Below, one piece after another: positions 32,899 to 41,112 of a stretch of 48,563 nucleotides of DNA. A program made the translations under genes and the position numbers. The notes beneath the pieces are model-generated. The model searched no databases. It was given only the letters and a program-made list of their open reading frames with translations, and was not told the DNA's origin. Source of the stretch: an uncultured Alcaligenaceae bacterium. Lineage in GTDB: Bacteria > Pseudomonadota > Gammaproteobacteria > Burkholderiales > Burkholderiaceae_B. Position 1 is the first letter of the stretch; each line of letters starts with the position of its first letter. The DNA is taken from NCBI GenBank assembly GCA_937995985.1, contig CALKIR010000044.1:1-48563 (forward strand), given 5' to 3'.

Positions 32899-34326
32899 AT
32901 GGCAAAACAATTTGATGTCGTCGTCATTGGTGCAGGGCCAGGTGGCTATATCGCGGCCATCCGTGCTGCACAGTTAGGGTTTTCTGTGGCTTGTGTTGAT
33001 GAGTGGACCAATGCTCAGGGCAAGCCCGCCCCTGGGGGGACTTGCACTAATGTAGGTTGCATTCCTTCAAAGGCTTTATTGCAGTCTAGTGAGCATTATG
33101 AGCAGGCCAAGGAACATTTTAGCGAGCACGGGATTGAGGTTAAAGGTCTAAAACTCAATTTAGAAACCTTCTTGGGCCGCAAAGACACTGTAGTGGATCA
33201 AAACAATCAGGGCATTTTGTTTTTATTTAGAAAAAACAAGGTGAGCTATTTTAACGGCACAGCCTCATTTAAATCTAAAGTTGATAACGGTTGGGCCATT
33301 ACTGTTTCAGGCAATGACAATGCAGAGCTCATCGCTAAGCATGTTGTCATTGCTACAGGTTCCAAACCGCGTGCCTTGCCTGGAGTAGAGTTTGATGAGG
33401 AGACCATCCTCTCTAATGATGGGGCATTACGTTTGCCCAAGGTACCGAAAAAATTGGGTGTGGTTGGTTCCGGTGTGATCGGCCTGGAATTAGGTAGTGT
33501 ATGGCGTCGTCTAGGGGCGCAGGTAACCATCTTAGAGGGAATGCCTGAGTTTCTCGCTGCTGTTGACAAGGATGTGGCCAAAGAAGCTCATAAATTACTG
33601 ACCAAACAAGGCTTGGATATTCATTTAGGCGCCAAGGTTGAGTCTGTAGAAAAAGATAAATCAGGAGTCACCGTTCGTTATGTAGATGCCGAGGACCAAG
33701 AGCAGACCCTCACAGTCGATAAGCTCATTGTTGCTATTGGGCGGGTGCCCAATACAGCAGGTTTAGGAGCTGAGACGGTAGGGTTAAAGCTAGATGAGCG
33801 GGGCTTTATTGTGGTCGATGAGGACTGCAAAACCAATCTACCTAATGTATGGGCCATTGGTGATGTGGTACGTGGTCCTATGCTGGCGCACAAGGCTGAG
33901 GATGAAGGGGTGGCTGTAGCAGAGCGTATTGCCGGCCAATTACCTCATGTTAACTTTGATACCATTCCTTGGGTGATTTATACCAATCCTGAAATTGCTT
34001 GGGTGGGCCAGACCGAAGAAGAGCTTAAAAAATCGGGTCGTGAGTATCGCAGTGGTACATTCCCCTTTATGGCTAACGGCCGTGCACGCTCTCTAGGGCA
34101 AATGGATGGCTTTGTGAAGGTATTAGCTGATGCGAATACAGATGAGGTGCTTGGGGTGCATATGGTAGGTCCACAGGTATCTGAGCTCATTGCCGAAGCG
34201 GTAGCCATCATGGAATTCAAAGGCGCAGCAGAGGATATTGCACGTATTTGCCATGCCCACCCAACACTTTCTGAGTCGTTGCGCGAGGCTGCATTGGCTG
34301 TAGATAAGCGGGCACTCAATTTTTAA
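32899..34326 (+). CDS. lpd: dihydrolipoamide dehydrogenase (E3)
   Basis: A 475-aa FAD enzyme that reoxidises dihydrolipoyl groups of SucB with NAD. FAD motif VVIGAGPGGYIAAIRAAQLG (residues 7-26), redox disulfide in GGTCTNVGCIPSKALL (Cys near 49 and 54), NAD-binding VVGSGVIGLELGSVWRRLG near residue 193, FAD-closing WAIGDVVRGPMLAHKAEDEG, and the catalytic His-Glu pair in HAHPTLSESLREAA. AGGA lies 9 nt before the ATG. Third gene of the operon; it could also serve other 2-oxoacid complexes. Confidence 0.97.
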   Translation: MAKQFDVVVIGAGPGGYIAAIRAAQLGFSVACVDEWTNAQGKPAPGGTCTNVGCIPSKALLQSSEHYEQAKEHFSEHGIEVKGLKLNLETFLGRKDTVVDQNNQGILFLFRKNKVSYFNGTASFKSKVDNGWAITVSGNDNAELIAKHVVIATGSKPRALPGVEFDEETILSNDGALRLPKVPKKLGVVGSGVIGLELGSVWRRLGAQVTILEGMPEFLAAVDKDVAKEAHKLLTKQGLDIHLGAKVESVEKDKSGVTVRYVDAEDQEQTLTVDKLIVAIGRVPNTAGLGAETVGLKLDERGFIVVDEDCKTNLPNVWAIGDVVRGPMLAHKAEDEGVAVAERIAGQLPHVNFDTIPWVIYTNPEIAWVGQTEEELKKSGREYRSGTFPFMANGRARSLGQMDGFVKVLADANTDEVLGVHMVGPQVSELIAEAVAIMEFKGAAEDIARICHAHPTLSESLREAALAVDKRALNF

Positions 34327-34376
34327 CCCAAGCCTGTCAGGCCGTATTGGGCCCTATTGAGTGTTTTTGTTTTCGC

Positions 34377-34408
34377 AATCGCAGCGCATTCCGCTGCGAT
34401 TTGCGTTT
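34377..34408 (+). terminator. terminator after lpd
   Basis: AATCGCAGCG (34377-34386) and CGCTGCGATT (34392-34401) form a perfect 10-bp stem with a 5-nt loop, followed by TGCGTTTTATT, a weak T-run. It is 31 nt before the zapE start. Confidence 0.65.
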
Positions 34409-34438
34409 TATTGGCCCATTTTTCTTTTATATAATTCC

Positions 34439-35530
34439 ATGACCATCATTGACAGTTATCAGCAGGCACTACAAGCAAAAGGGTATCAAGCAGATGCCGC
34501 TCAAGAAAATGCCGTGGCCTCTTTGCAGCGTTTGGCTAATGAAATAGAAAATTATCAGGCAGCCAAACAGTCTTTGGTAAAACGTTGGTTTGCTAAGCCG
34601 GAGCCTCCTCGAGGGATTTATTTATGGGGGGGAGTGGGGCGAGGTAAAAGCTTTTTGATGGATCTGTTTTACCAAAATATAGACATTGAAAAAAAAACCA
34701 GGCTGCATTTTCATGAGTTTATGCGTGGTGTGCACCAAGCATTGAAAGAGCTTAAAAGTCAGAGTGACCCCTTAGATGCAGTCGCCAAAGAGTTATCTGA
34801 GCGTTATCATTTGATCTGTTTTGATGAGTTTCATGTTTCTGATATTGCAGATGCCATGATTTTGTATAACCTTTTGCAGGCGTTATTTAAGCATGAGGTT
34901 TGTTTTATCATGACATCCAATTATGCTCCAGACACTTTGTATCCGGACGGTTTGCATCGGGAGCGCCTGCTGCCCGCCATTGATTTGATTAAAGAGCGCA
35001 TGGAGGTGATCAATGTCGACGCAGGGGTAGATTACCGCACCAAGAGTCAAGCTTTGGAGCAGGTGTATTTTTGTCCCAATGATGCTGAGGCAGATAGACA
35101 TCTTGAGCGTTTATTTAACCATTTATGTGGTGGGCATACTTTAGGCAGTCAGCTTGAAGTAGAGAACCGCGTCTTACAGAGTAAAGGGCGGGGCAATGAT
35201 GTAGTGTGGTTTGATTTTGCTACTTTATGTGAGACTGCACGCTCACAAAATGATTATTTAGATCTGGCGCAAAAATTTAAGTATGTCCTATTGAGTGATG
35301 TGCCTCGAATGGATGAGCGCAATGCTTCAGCTGCCCGTCGTTTTACTTGGCTGGTTGATGTTTTTTATGATCATAATGTGCGCTTAATTATCTCTGCAGA
35401 AGCCCAGCCCGATGAGTTATATATTAAAGGCCCGTTTGCCAATGAGTTCAGTCGCACCGCTTCGCGTTTACATGAGATGCAAACTCGGGCCTACTTGCAC
35501 GCGCAGCCGCGTGCTGCAGCTACTTTCTAG
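34439..35530 (+). CDS. zapE: cell-division ATPase ZapE (AFG1-like)
   Basis: A 363-aa AAA-type ATPase. In E. coli ZapE joins the division ring and influences FtsZ under stress; AFG1 homologues act in mitochondrial protein turnover. Walker A reads GIYLWGGVGRGKSFLMDLFY (near residue 60-80), followed by the family signature RLHFHEFMRGVHQAL, Walker B LICFDEFHVSDIADAMIL and the sensor VCFIMTSNYAPDTLYPDGLHRERLLPAI. The C-terminal part has DEARN-like MDERNASAARRFTWLVDVFYDHNVRLIISAEA. ATG 34439 is where family similarity starts; no clear ribosome-binding site is seen. An upstream in-frame ATG at 34361 would run through the lpd terminator and is rejected. Confidence 0.94.
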   Translation: MTIIDSYQQALQAKGYQADAAQENAVASLQRLANEIENYQAAKQSLVKRWFAKPEPPRGIYLWGGVGRGKSFLMDLFYQNIDIEKKTRLHFHEFMRGVHQALKELKSQSDPLDAVAKELSERYHLICFDEFHVSDIADAMILYNLLQALFKHEVCFIMTSNYAPDTLYPDGLHRERLLPAIDLIKERMEVINVDAGVDYRTKSQALEQVYFCPNDAEADRHLERLFNHLCGGHTLGSQLEVENRVLQSKGRGNDVVWFDFATLCETARSQNDYLDLAQKFKYVLLSDVPRMDERNASAARRFTWLVDVFYDHNVRLIISAEAQPDELYIKGPFANEFSRTASRLHEMQTRAYLHAQPRAAATF

Positions 35531-35647
35531 TAGTTATTAGACTCGGTTAACAGTGCGGTCTACGGGTTAGGCAAATTATTACGGTTGTCTTGCTCGAGAT
35601 GCTTATTCATTGTTTTTATGACCTCTAGCCATAGAGAAAAACCAATT

Positions 35648-36958
35648 ATGAAACGAGTTTTAACAGGGATTACTACCTCTGGGATACCCCATTTAGGAAA
35701 TTATGCGGGTGCTATTCGGCCTGCTATTCAAATGAGCCAAGAGCCCGGAGTGGATGCTTTTTATTTCTTGGCTGATTATCATTCTTTGGTGAAATGTGAG
35801 GATGCGCAGCGGGTTGCGCGTTCTCGCCTACAAGTCGCAGCAACTTGGTTGGCAGCTGGTTTAGATACGGAAAAAACGACTTTTTACCGTCAATCAGATA
35901 TTACTGAGATTCCAGAGTTAGGTTGGCTTTTGACTTGTGTAACACCCAAAGGCCTCATGAATAGAGCTCATGCTTATAAGGCATCGGTTGATGCCAACCT
36001 TGAGAAAGGATTAGAGCCAGATGATGGGGTAAATATGGGGTTGTTTTCTTATCCCATTTTAATGGCTGCAGATATTTTGATTTTTAAGGCCCATACCGTG
36101 CCAGTCGGTAGGGATCAAATTCAGCATTTAGAGATGGCTCGAGACATTGCGCAGCGTTTTAATTACCTATATGGACAGGGTAAAGAGCTATTTGTAATGC
36201 CTCAAGAGTATATTGCTGAGCATGTTGCTACGTTACCCGGTTTAGATGGGCGTAAAATGTCTAAAAGTTATGACAATACTATTCCTTTATTTGAGGGTAC
36301 GGAGCGCGATCTCAAGAATGCTATTCAGCGTATTGTGACGGATTCACGTGGACCTGGTGAGCCTAAGGACCCTGAAAGCGCACACTTGTATGCTATTTTC
36401 AAAGCCTTTGCTTCCCCAGAGCACAGTCAGCAATTTGCTCAAGAATTACGCGAAGGGTTAAGTTGGGGGGAAGCTAAAGAGCGCCTATACCAATTAATTA
36501 ATACTGAAATAGCCCCAATGCGTGAACGCTATCATGAATTGATGGCACAGCCTCAATTAATAGAGGATATTTTGCAGGCAGGAGCTGAGAAGGCCAGAAA
36601 AATCACTCGTCCTTTTATGCAGGAATTGCGTCGTGCGGTAGGCTTAAGGCCTGCAACTTTTAGTCTCGAGCAGCCAGAAGAAAAGCAAGCTGATACAGAA
36701 AAAGAGCCGCGTTGGGTCAGTTTTAAAGAAAACGAGAGTTTTTTTATTCGCTTATTAGACCCTTCTGGTGCAACGGTATTCTTATCTCATCCTTTTGCCG
36801 CCCCCAAAGAAATGGGGCAAGCAATGCGCGCCTTGCAACAAGGGCAATTTGAGCTTGAGTATGCAGGTGAATCAGCAAAGTTATTATTAGATGGGATTGA
36901 AATTGCTGAATTGAGCCAGGAGCAGGCGGAACAAGTAAAAAAATATTGCCTCCTTTGA
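35648..36958 (+). CDS. trpS: tryptophanyl-tRNA synthetase with C-terminal extension
   Basis: Charges tRNA-Trp. Residues 1 to about 340 are a normal class I TrpS: TGITTSGIPHLGNYAGAIRP (HIGH-like HLGN), the ATP/Trp pocket FSYPILMAADILIF and VGRDQIQHLEMARDIA, and the KMSKS loop GRKMSKSYDNTIPLF. The 436-aa product is about 100 residues longer than E. coli TrpS (334 aa). After FMQELRRAVGL comes a charged linker (EQPEEKQADTEKE) and then a small alpha/beta-like domain: WVSFKENESFFIRLLDPSGATVFLSHPFAAPKEMGQAMRAL. This resembles YegP/DUF1508-type repeats by eye. ATG 35648 begins MKRVLTGITTSG as in the family; the frame from 35585 is rejected. Confidence 0.94.
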   Translation: MKRVLTGITTSGIPHLGNYAGAIRPAIQMSQEPGVDAFYFLADYHSLVKCEDAQRVARSRLQVAATWLAAGLDTEKTTFYRQSDITEIPELGWLLTCVTPKGLMNRAHAYKASVDANLEKGLEPDDGVNMGLFSYPILMAADILIFKAHTVPVGRDQIQHLEMARDIAQRFNYLYGQGKELFVMPQEYIAEHVATLPGLDGRKMSKSYDNTIPLFEGTERDLKNAIQRIVTDSRGPGEPKDPESAHLYAIFKAFASPEHSQQFAQELREGLSWGEAKERLYQLINTEIAPMRERYHELMAQPQLIEDILQAGAEKARKITRPFMQELRRAVGLRPATFSLEQPEEKQADTEKEPRWVSFKENESFFIRLLDPSGATVFLSHPFAAPKEMGQAMRALQQGQFELEYAGESAKLLLDGIEIAELSQEQAEQVKKYCLL

Positions 36959-37000
36959 GGTTCCAGAAGCAGCAAAGAGTATTGAATTTAAAAAGTATTC

Positions 37001-37040
37001 GCTTATGACTGACAGGATTGTGAGTCATAAGCTTTTTTTT
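37001..37040 (+). terminator. intrinsic terminator after trpS
   Basis: GCTTATGACT (37001-37010) and AGTCATAAGC (37023-37032) form a perfect 10-bp stem with a 12-nt loop followed by eight T (37033-37040). Confidence 0.9.
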
Positions 37041-37150
37041 ATTTAAAGGAAATTAATAATTTTATTTTTTAGTTCATGTTAGATTGTAAGAGTGCATCAG
37101 TGAGGAGACTATTATGTGATGCACATGACTATTACTCAAAGGACAATTTC

Positions 37151-38326
37151 ATGTATAAAGCTTTACCCTTTGAATGTGTCGCAATGGTGCTGCAAGGAGG
37201 AGGGGCGCTGGGTTCTTATCAGGCAGGCGTCTATGAGGCATTTGCCGAAGTAGATTTACATCCCAATTGGGTTTCTGGCATTTCTATTGGTTCTATTAAT
37301 TCTGCCCTTATTGCTGGCAACCCTCCCGAAAAAAGAGTTCAAGCCCTACGCTCCTTTTGGGAATTAATCACCAAGCGATCTGAATATCGGATGAACTGGC
37401 TTGATGTATTACAAGGGGTTCCAGAGGCCAGTGCTGATTTTATACATACCTGGTTGAACCAGCTTTCTGCAAATGAGACATTAATTGCTGGTGCACCAGG
37501 TTTTTTTGTGCCCCGACCCATTCCGCCTTATTGGGCGTTGAAAGCCAGTGAGCATGCCCTAAGTTTTTATGATACAGCTCCATTACGCCGTACTTTAGAG
37601 CGTTTGGTGGACTTTGATCGCATTAACAGTAAGGAAATGCGGTTTAGTGTGGGGGCTGTCCATGTAACCAGTGGAAATTTTGTTTATTTTGATAATACGA
37701 CGCACACTATTGATGCACGCCATATTATGGCGAGTGGAGCCTTGCCCCCAGGTCTGCCTGCTGTAGACATCGATGGTGAGTATTATTGGGATGGGGGAGT
37801 AGTGTCCAATACGCCGCTGCGCTGGGTGTTAGACAGTCAGCCCGCACAAGATACGCTGGCTTTTCAGGTGGACCTCTGGAGTGCGGCGGGGGAATACCCG
37901 ACAGATTTGGTTAGTCAAGATGTGCGTCTTAAGGATATTCGTTATTCCAGTCGTACGCGCTATGGCACGGATCAATTTCGTAATAAGCAAGGGTTGCGCC
38001 GAGCATTGCATCATGTGTTACAGGAATTGCCCGAATCTGTAAGAAATTCACAAAGCCCTAATATGCAGCGTCTATTAGAGGCAGCTAATGATAAGTCTTA
38101 TAACATTGTGCAGCTTATTTATCGGGCTAAAAATTATGAGGGCAACAGTAAAGATTATGAGTTTTCACGCAGCACCATGGAAGAGCATTGGGCTGCAGGT
38201 TACAACGATGCGCGAGAGGCACTGCGCTACCCAGAAATTTTTAAGCTATCTACCCAGCCCGATGGAGTCAGCACCTTTGATTTACTGACTTTAAGGAAGG
38301 AAGGCACGCAAGAACTTGGAGATTAA
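37151..38326 (+). CDS. patatin-like phospholipase / hydrolase with DUF3734 C-terminus
   Basis: A 391-aa serine hydrolase-like protein. The patatin domain has the oxyanion-hole run VLQGGGALGSYQAG (residues 13-26), the nucleophile Ser45 in GISIGS and the catalytic Asp214 in YYWDGGVVSNTPL, so the dyad is intact. The C-terminal third (DVRLKDIRYSSRTRYGTDQF onward) is the DUF3734 extension common in proteobacterial members. There is no signal peptide, so it is probably cytoplasmic. Some patatin-like proteins are associated with PHB granules; here the two genes 3 and 60 nt downstream handle acetoacetate and 3-hydroxybutyrate, which fits PHB or lipid-derived carbon, by inference. AAGGA is 7 nt before ATG 37151. 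Confidence 0.9.
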   Translation: MYKALPFECVAMVLQGGGALGSYQAGVYEAFAEVDLHPNWVSGISIGSINSALIAGNPPEKRVQALRSFWELITKRSEYRMNWLDVLQGVPEASADFIHTWLNQLSANETLIAGAPGFFVPRPIPPYWALKASEHALSFYDTAPLRRTLERLVDFDRINSKEMRFSVGAVHVTSGNFVYFDNTTHTIDARHIMASGALPPGLPAVDIDGEYYWDGGVVSNTPLRWVLDSQPAQDTLAFQVDLWSAAGEYPTDLVSQDVRLKDIRYSSRTRYGTDQFRNKQGLRRALHHVLQELPESVRNSQSPNMQRLLEAANDKSYNIVQLIYRAKNYEGNSKDYEFSRSTMEEHWAAGYNDAREALRYPEIFKLSTQPDGVSTFDLLTLRKEGTQELGD

Positions 38327-38329
38327 ATC

Positions 38330-39094
38330 ATGGACATTCATGAGGTGCGTAACAAGGCATTCGCTATGCCATTACATGATCCCGCCTACCCGCGGCCACC
38401 CTATAAATTTTATAATCGCGAGTTTTTTGTGATTAATTATCGTACCGATAGAGAACGCTTGCGTGCAGTGGTGCCTGAGCCCTTAGAGGTGATTGGAGAT
38501 GTGGTGTCCTATGAATTTATTCGGATGCCAGACTCTACTGGTTTTGGGGATTACACTGAGACTGGCCAAGTCATCCCAGTTCGCTATACCACAGCTGAGG
38601 GAACGGTTCAGGAGGGCAGTTTTGTTTATTCAATGTATTTAGATGACAACGCACCTATAGCTGGAGGGCGTGAGATTTGGGGGTTTCCTAAAAAACTGGC
38701 GTATCCAAAAATTCGTCATGAGCAGGAGACATTGGTGGGGACCTTGCACTATGGTTCGGTGCTTTGTGTGAATGCTACCATGGGATATAAGCACCGAGAA
38801 TTAGAGCGGGACCTCATAGCGCAATCACTAAGCAAGCCTGCCTTTATGCTGAAGATCATCCCTCATGTAGATTGTTCTCCACGTATTTGTGAGTTGGTGC
38901 GTTATTACTTAGAGGATGTCACTGTTAAAGGGGCTTGGGAAGGGCCAGCAAGATTGGAATTATTTGAGCATGCAATGTGTGATGTTGCAAGCTTACCAGT
39001 GCGAGAGGTGTTATCGGCGCGTCACTATATTGCCGATTTAACCTTGGGGCTGGGTGAAGTTGTATACGATTATTTGGCAAATACAAAAAAATAG
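38330..39094 (+). CDS. adc: acetoacetate decarboxylase
   Basis: A 254-aa enzyme that decarboxylates acetoacetate to acetone and CO2 through a Schiff base. The key lysine pair is in GREIWGFPKKLAYP (Lys121/Lys122, matching K115/K116 of the clostridial enzyme). YEFIRMPDSTGFGDYTETGQVIPV and GSFVYSMYLDDNAPIAGGRE hold the conserved Arg and Glu residues of the pocket. GGAG lies 8 nt before the ATG, overlapping the end of the patatin gene. Some ADC-family members have other reactions, but the conserved lysine pair supports true decarboxylase chemistry. Confidence 0.92.
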   Translation: MDIHEVRNKAFAMPLHDPAYPRPPYKFYNREFFVINYRTDRERLRAVVPEPLEVIGDVVSYEFIRMPDSTGFGDYTETGQVIPVRYTTAEGTVQEGSFVYSMYLDDNAPIAGGREIWGFPKKLAYPKIRHEQETLVGTLHYGSVLCVNATMGYKHRELERDLIAQSLSKPAFMLKIIPHVDCSPRICELVRYYLEDVTVKGAWEGPARLELFEHAMCDVASLPVREVLSARHYIADLTLGLGEVVYDYLANTKK

Positions 39095-39153
39095 TCTATG
39101 AGCTATTTGGATTGAGCATCATCCAAATTTATTTAATTTAGAAAGGAAATATT

Positions 39154-39939
39154 ATGGCGCGTTTTGATGGACAAGTGGCCGTTGTGACCGGTTCAGCTAG
39201 TGGAATTGGTAAAGAAATTGCTATTCGTTTTGCTCAAGAAGGGGCGATTCCCGTTATTGCAGATTTAAATTTGCAATCCGCTCAGGAAACGGCAAAACAA
39301 ATTAAAGAGCAAACAGGCAGCGAGGCTTTTGCCGTAGCTATGGATGTGACTAATGAGGAGCAGGTTAATAAAGGGATAGAAGCAGTGATAGAACAGTATG
39401 GCAAGATTGATATTCTTGTCAGCAATGCGGGCATTCAAATTGTTAAGCCTCTAGTAGATTTTCCCTATGATGAGTGGAAGCGTTTACTATCGATTCACTT
39501 AGATGGTGCCTTTTTGACTACCCGTGCCTGTCTTAAGCACATGTATCAGGCAAATTTTGGTCGGGTAATTTTCATGGGTTCCGTACATTCTAAAGAAGCC
39601 TCTGTACTTAAAGCACCTTATGTTACTGCCAAGCATGGTTTATTAGGGTTGGCCCGTGTATTGGCTAAAGAGGGAGCCGCTCATAATGTAACAGCGAATG
39701 TGGTGTGTCCGGGCTTTGTGCGCACTCCCTTGGTAGATAAGCAAATTCCCGAGCAGGCCAAAGAGTTAGGGATTACGGAAGAAGAGGTGATTAAAAATGT
39801 TATGCTGAAAGACACGGTCGATGGTGAATTTACCACTACTGATGATGTTGCCGATGCAGTTTTGTTTTTTGCTGCGGCTAAAAGCAATGTAATGACTGGC
39901 CAATCATTAGTTGTAAGCCACGGCTGGTATATGGAATAA
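39154..39939 (+). CDS. bdhA: 3-hydroxybutyrate dehydrogenase
   Basis: A 261-aa short-chain dehydrogenase interconverting D-3-hydroxybutyrate and acetoacetate with NAD. The cofactor motif TGSASGIGKEIA is at residues 12-23, Asp at IADLN favours NAD, NAG follows in SNAGIQIVKP, and the catalytic Ser/Tyr/Lys are in MGSVHSKEASVLKAPYVTAKHG. QIPEQAKELGITEEEVIKNVMLKDTVDGEFTT is the substrate-loop region typical of HBDH rather than generic SDRs. AAAGGA is 7 nt before the ATG. The product acetoacetate is the substrate of the neighbouring Adc. Confidence 0.94.
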   Translation: MARFDGQVAVVTGSASGIGKEIAIRFAQEGAIPVIADLNLQSAQETAKQIKEQTGSEAFAVAMDVTNEEQVNKGIEAVIEQYGKIDILVSNAGIQIVKPLVDFPYDEWKRLLSIHLDGAFLTTRACLKHMYQANFGRVIFMGSVHSKEASVLKAPYVTAKHGLLGLARVLAKEGAAHNVTANVVCPGFVRTPLVDKQIPEQAKELGITEEEVIKNVMLKDTVDGEFTTTDDVADAVLFFAAAKSNVMTGQSLVVSHGWYME

Positions 39940-39944
39940 GTATT

Positions 39945-39977
39945 AAAAAAGCCAGGTATGTAAACCTGGCTTTTTTT
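39945..39977. terminator. bidirectional terminator after bdhA
   Basis: The A-run and GCCAGGT (39945-39957) pair with ACCTGGC and a T-run (39964-39977) around a 6-nt loop. It serves bdhA and, on the other strand, could back up termination of the convergent Bug-receptor gene. Confidence 0.92.
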
Positions 39978-40039
39978 ATGAAGTGACTGGCTTTCTGAGT
40001 GAAAGAGTATTAGCACTGATATGATTAACAGGGGTTTAT

Positions 40040-41014
40040 TTAATCAACTTTGGCGTCAGCCATTTCAACAATGGTTTTATAGCGTTCGCGCTCCTCGTTC
40101 ATGAGGGCCTCGAATTCTGCAGCTGTGGTCGGCATGGGGGTAACCAGTAGATTGCCGAAACGCTCTTTGACCTCTTGGGTATTCATGCCTTTGGTAAAGG
40201 CGGCGTTAAGCTTTTCAATGGTATCAGCAGGGGTGTCTGCAGGAGCAACCAGACCCCACCAGGTTGAAATAGAGAAATCGTCCAGCCCACTTTCTTTCAT
40301 GGTGGGAAGCTCCGGTAAAATATCAGAGCGCTCATCGGTAGTCACAGCCAATGCCTTGAGCATACCATTTTGGATATTAGGTGCGGCAGTAGCAAGGTTA
40401 TCAAAAGTAAAATCCACCTCGGCAGCAAGCAGTGCCTTTTGTGCAGGGGCACCACCGTTGTAAGGGATATGCACCACTTCAATGTCTGCTAAGTGTTTAA
40501 AGAGCTCTCCTGCTAGATGGCCGCCGCTGCCATTGCCACCCGAACCATAATTGAGCTCACCAGGATGCTCTTGAGCATATTGAATCAGGTCGTGGACAGA
40601 GTCGATGCCTAGTTTATCAGCATGCTCTTTGTTCATGACTAAGACATTCGGTACGAGGACCATCAATGTGATAGCCTCAAAGTCAGTGGCAGCATCAAAA
40701 GGCATCTCACTAAATAGCCAAGGGTTAACTGCATGAGTGGCTAATGTGGCAATGCCAATGGTCTTACCATCGGGTTTAGATTTAGCAACGTAATCAACAC
40801 CGATGTTGCCGCCTGCGCCTGGCTTGTTTTCAATGATGACAGTACCCAGATCTTCTTTGACTGCTTCAGCAAGTACCCGAGCGCTGACATCAATGGGACC
40901 ACCGGCTGCAAAAGGAACAATAATGCGGGTGGTATCTTGTTGCGCCCATGCTGCTGAGCTCACACAAAGGGCGGTGAATACCCCCACGGTGGATTTTAAA
41001 AACGGTTTTAACAT
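40040..41014 (-). CDS. Bug/TctC-family periplasmic solute receptor
   Basis: A 324-aa member of the Bordetella uptake gene (Bug) family, the receptors of tripartite tricarboxylate transporters, greatly expanded in Alcaligenaceae. A Sec signal peptide ends AAWA with cleavage before Gln25. Family marks: IIVPFAAGGPIDVSARVLAEAV, VIIENKPGAGGNIGVDYVAKSKPDG, LNYGSGGNGSGGHLAGELF and VHIPYNGGAPAQKALLAAEVDF. No tctA or tctB is nearby, so it is an orphan receptor. The ligand is probably a carboxylate, but cannot be told from sequence. AAAGGA lies 10 nt before the ATG. Confidence 0.94.
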   Translation of the reverse strand: MLKPFLKSTVGVFTALCVSSAAWAQQDTTRIIVPFAAGGPIDVSARVLAEAVKEDLGTVIIENKPGAGGNIGVDYVAKSKPDGKTIGIATLATHAVNPWLFSEMPFDAATDFEAITLMVLVPNVLVMNKEHADKLGIDSVHDLIQYAQEHPGELNYGSGGNGSGGHLAGELFKHLADIEVVHIPYNGGAPAQKALLAAEVDFTFDNLATAAPNIQNGMLKALAVTTDERSDILPELPTMKESGLDDFSISTWWGLVAPADTPADTIEKLNAAFTKGMNTQEVKERFGNLLVTPMPTTAAEFEALMNEERERYKTIVEMADAKVD

Positions 41015-41112
41015 TTGTGGAAATCCTTTCTTATCAACTTAAACACTTTCAAAGCCAGTATTAGTTATTGTGCCAAATTTTAAGTTTGGTTGCATGGAGA
41101 TGCATAGACTCA

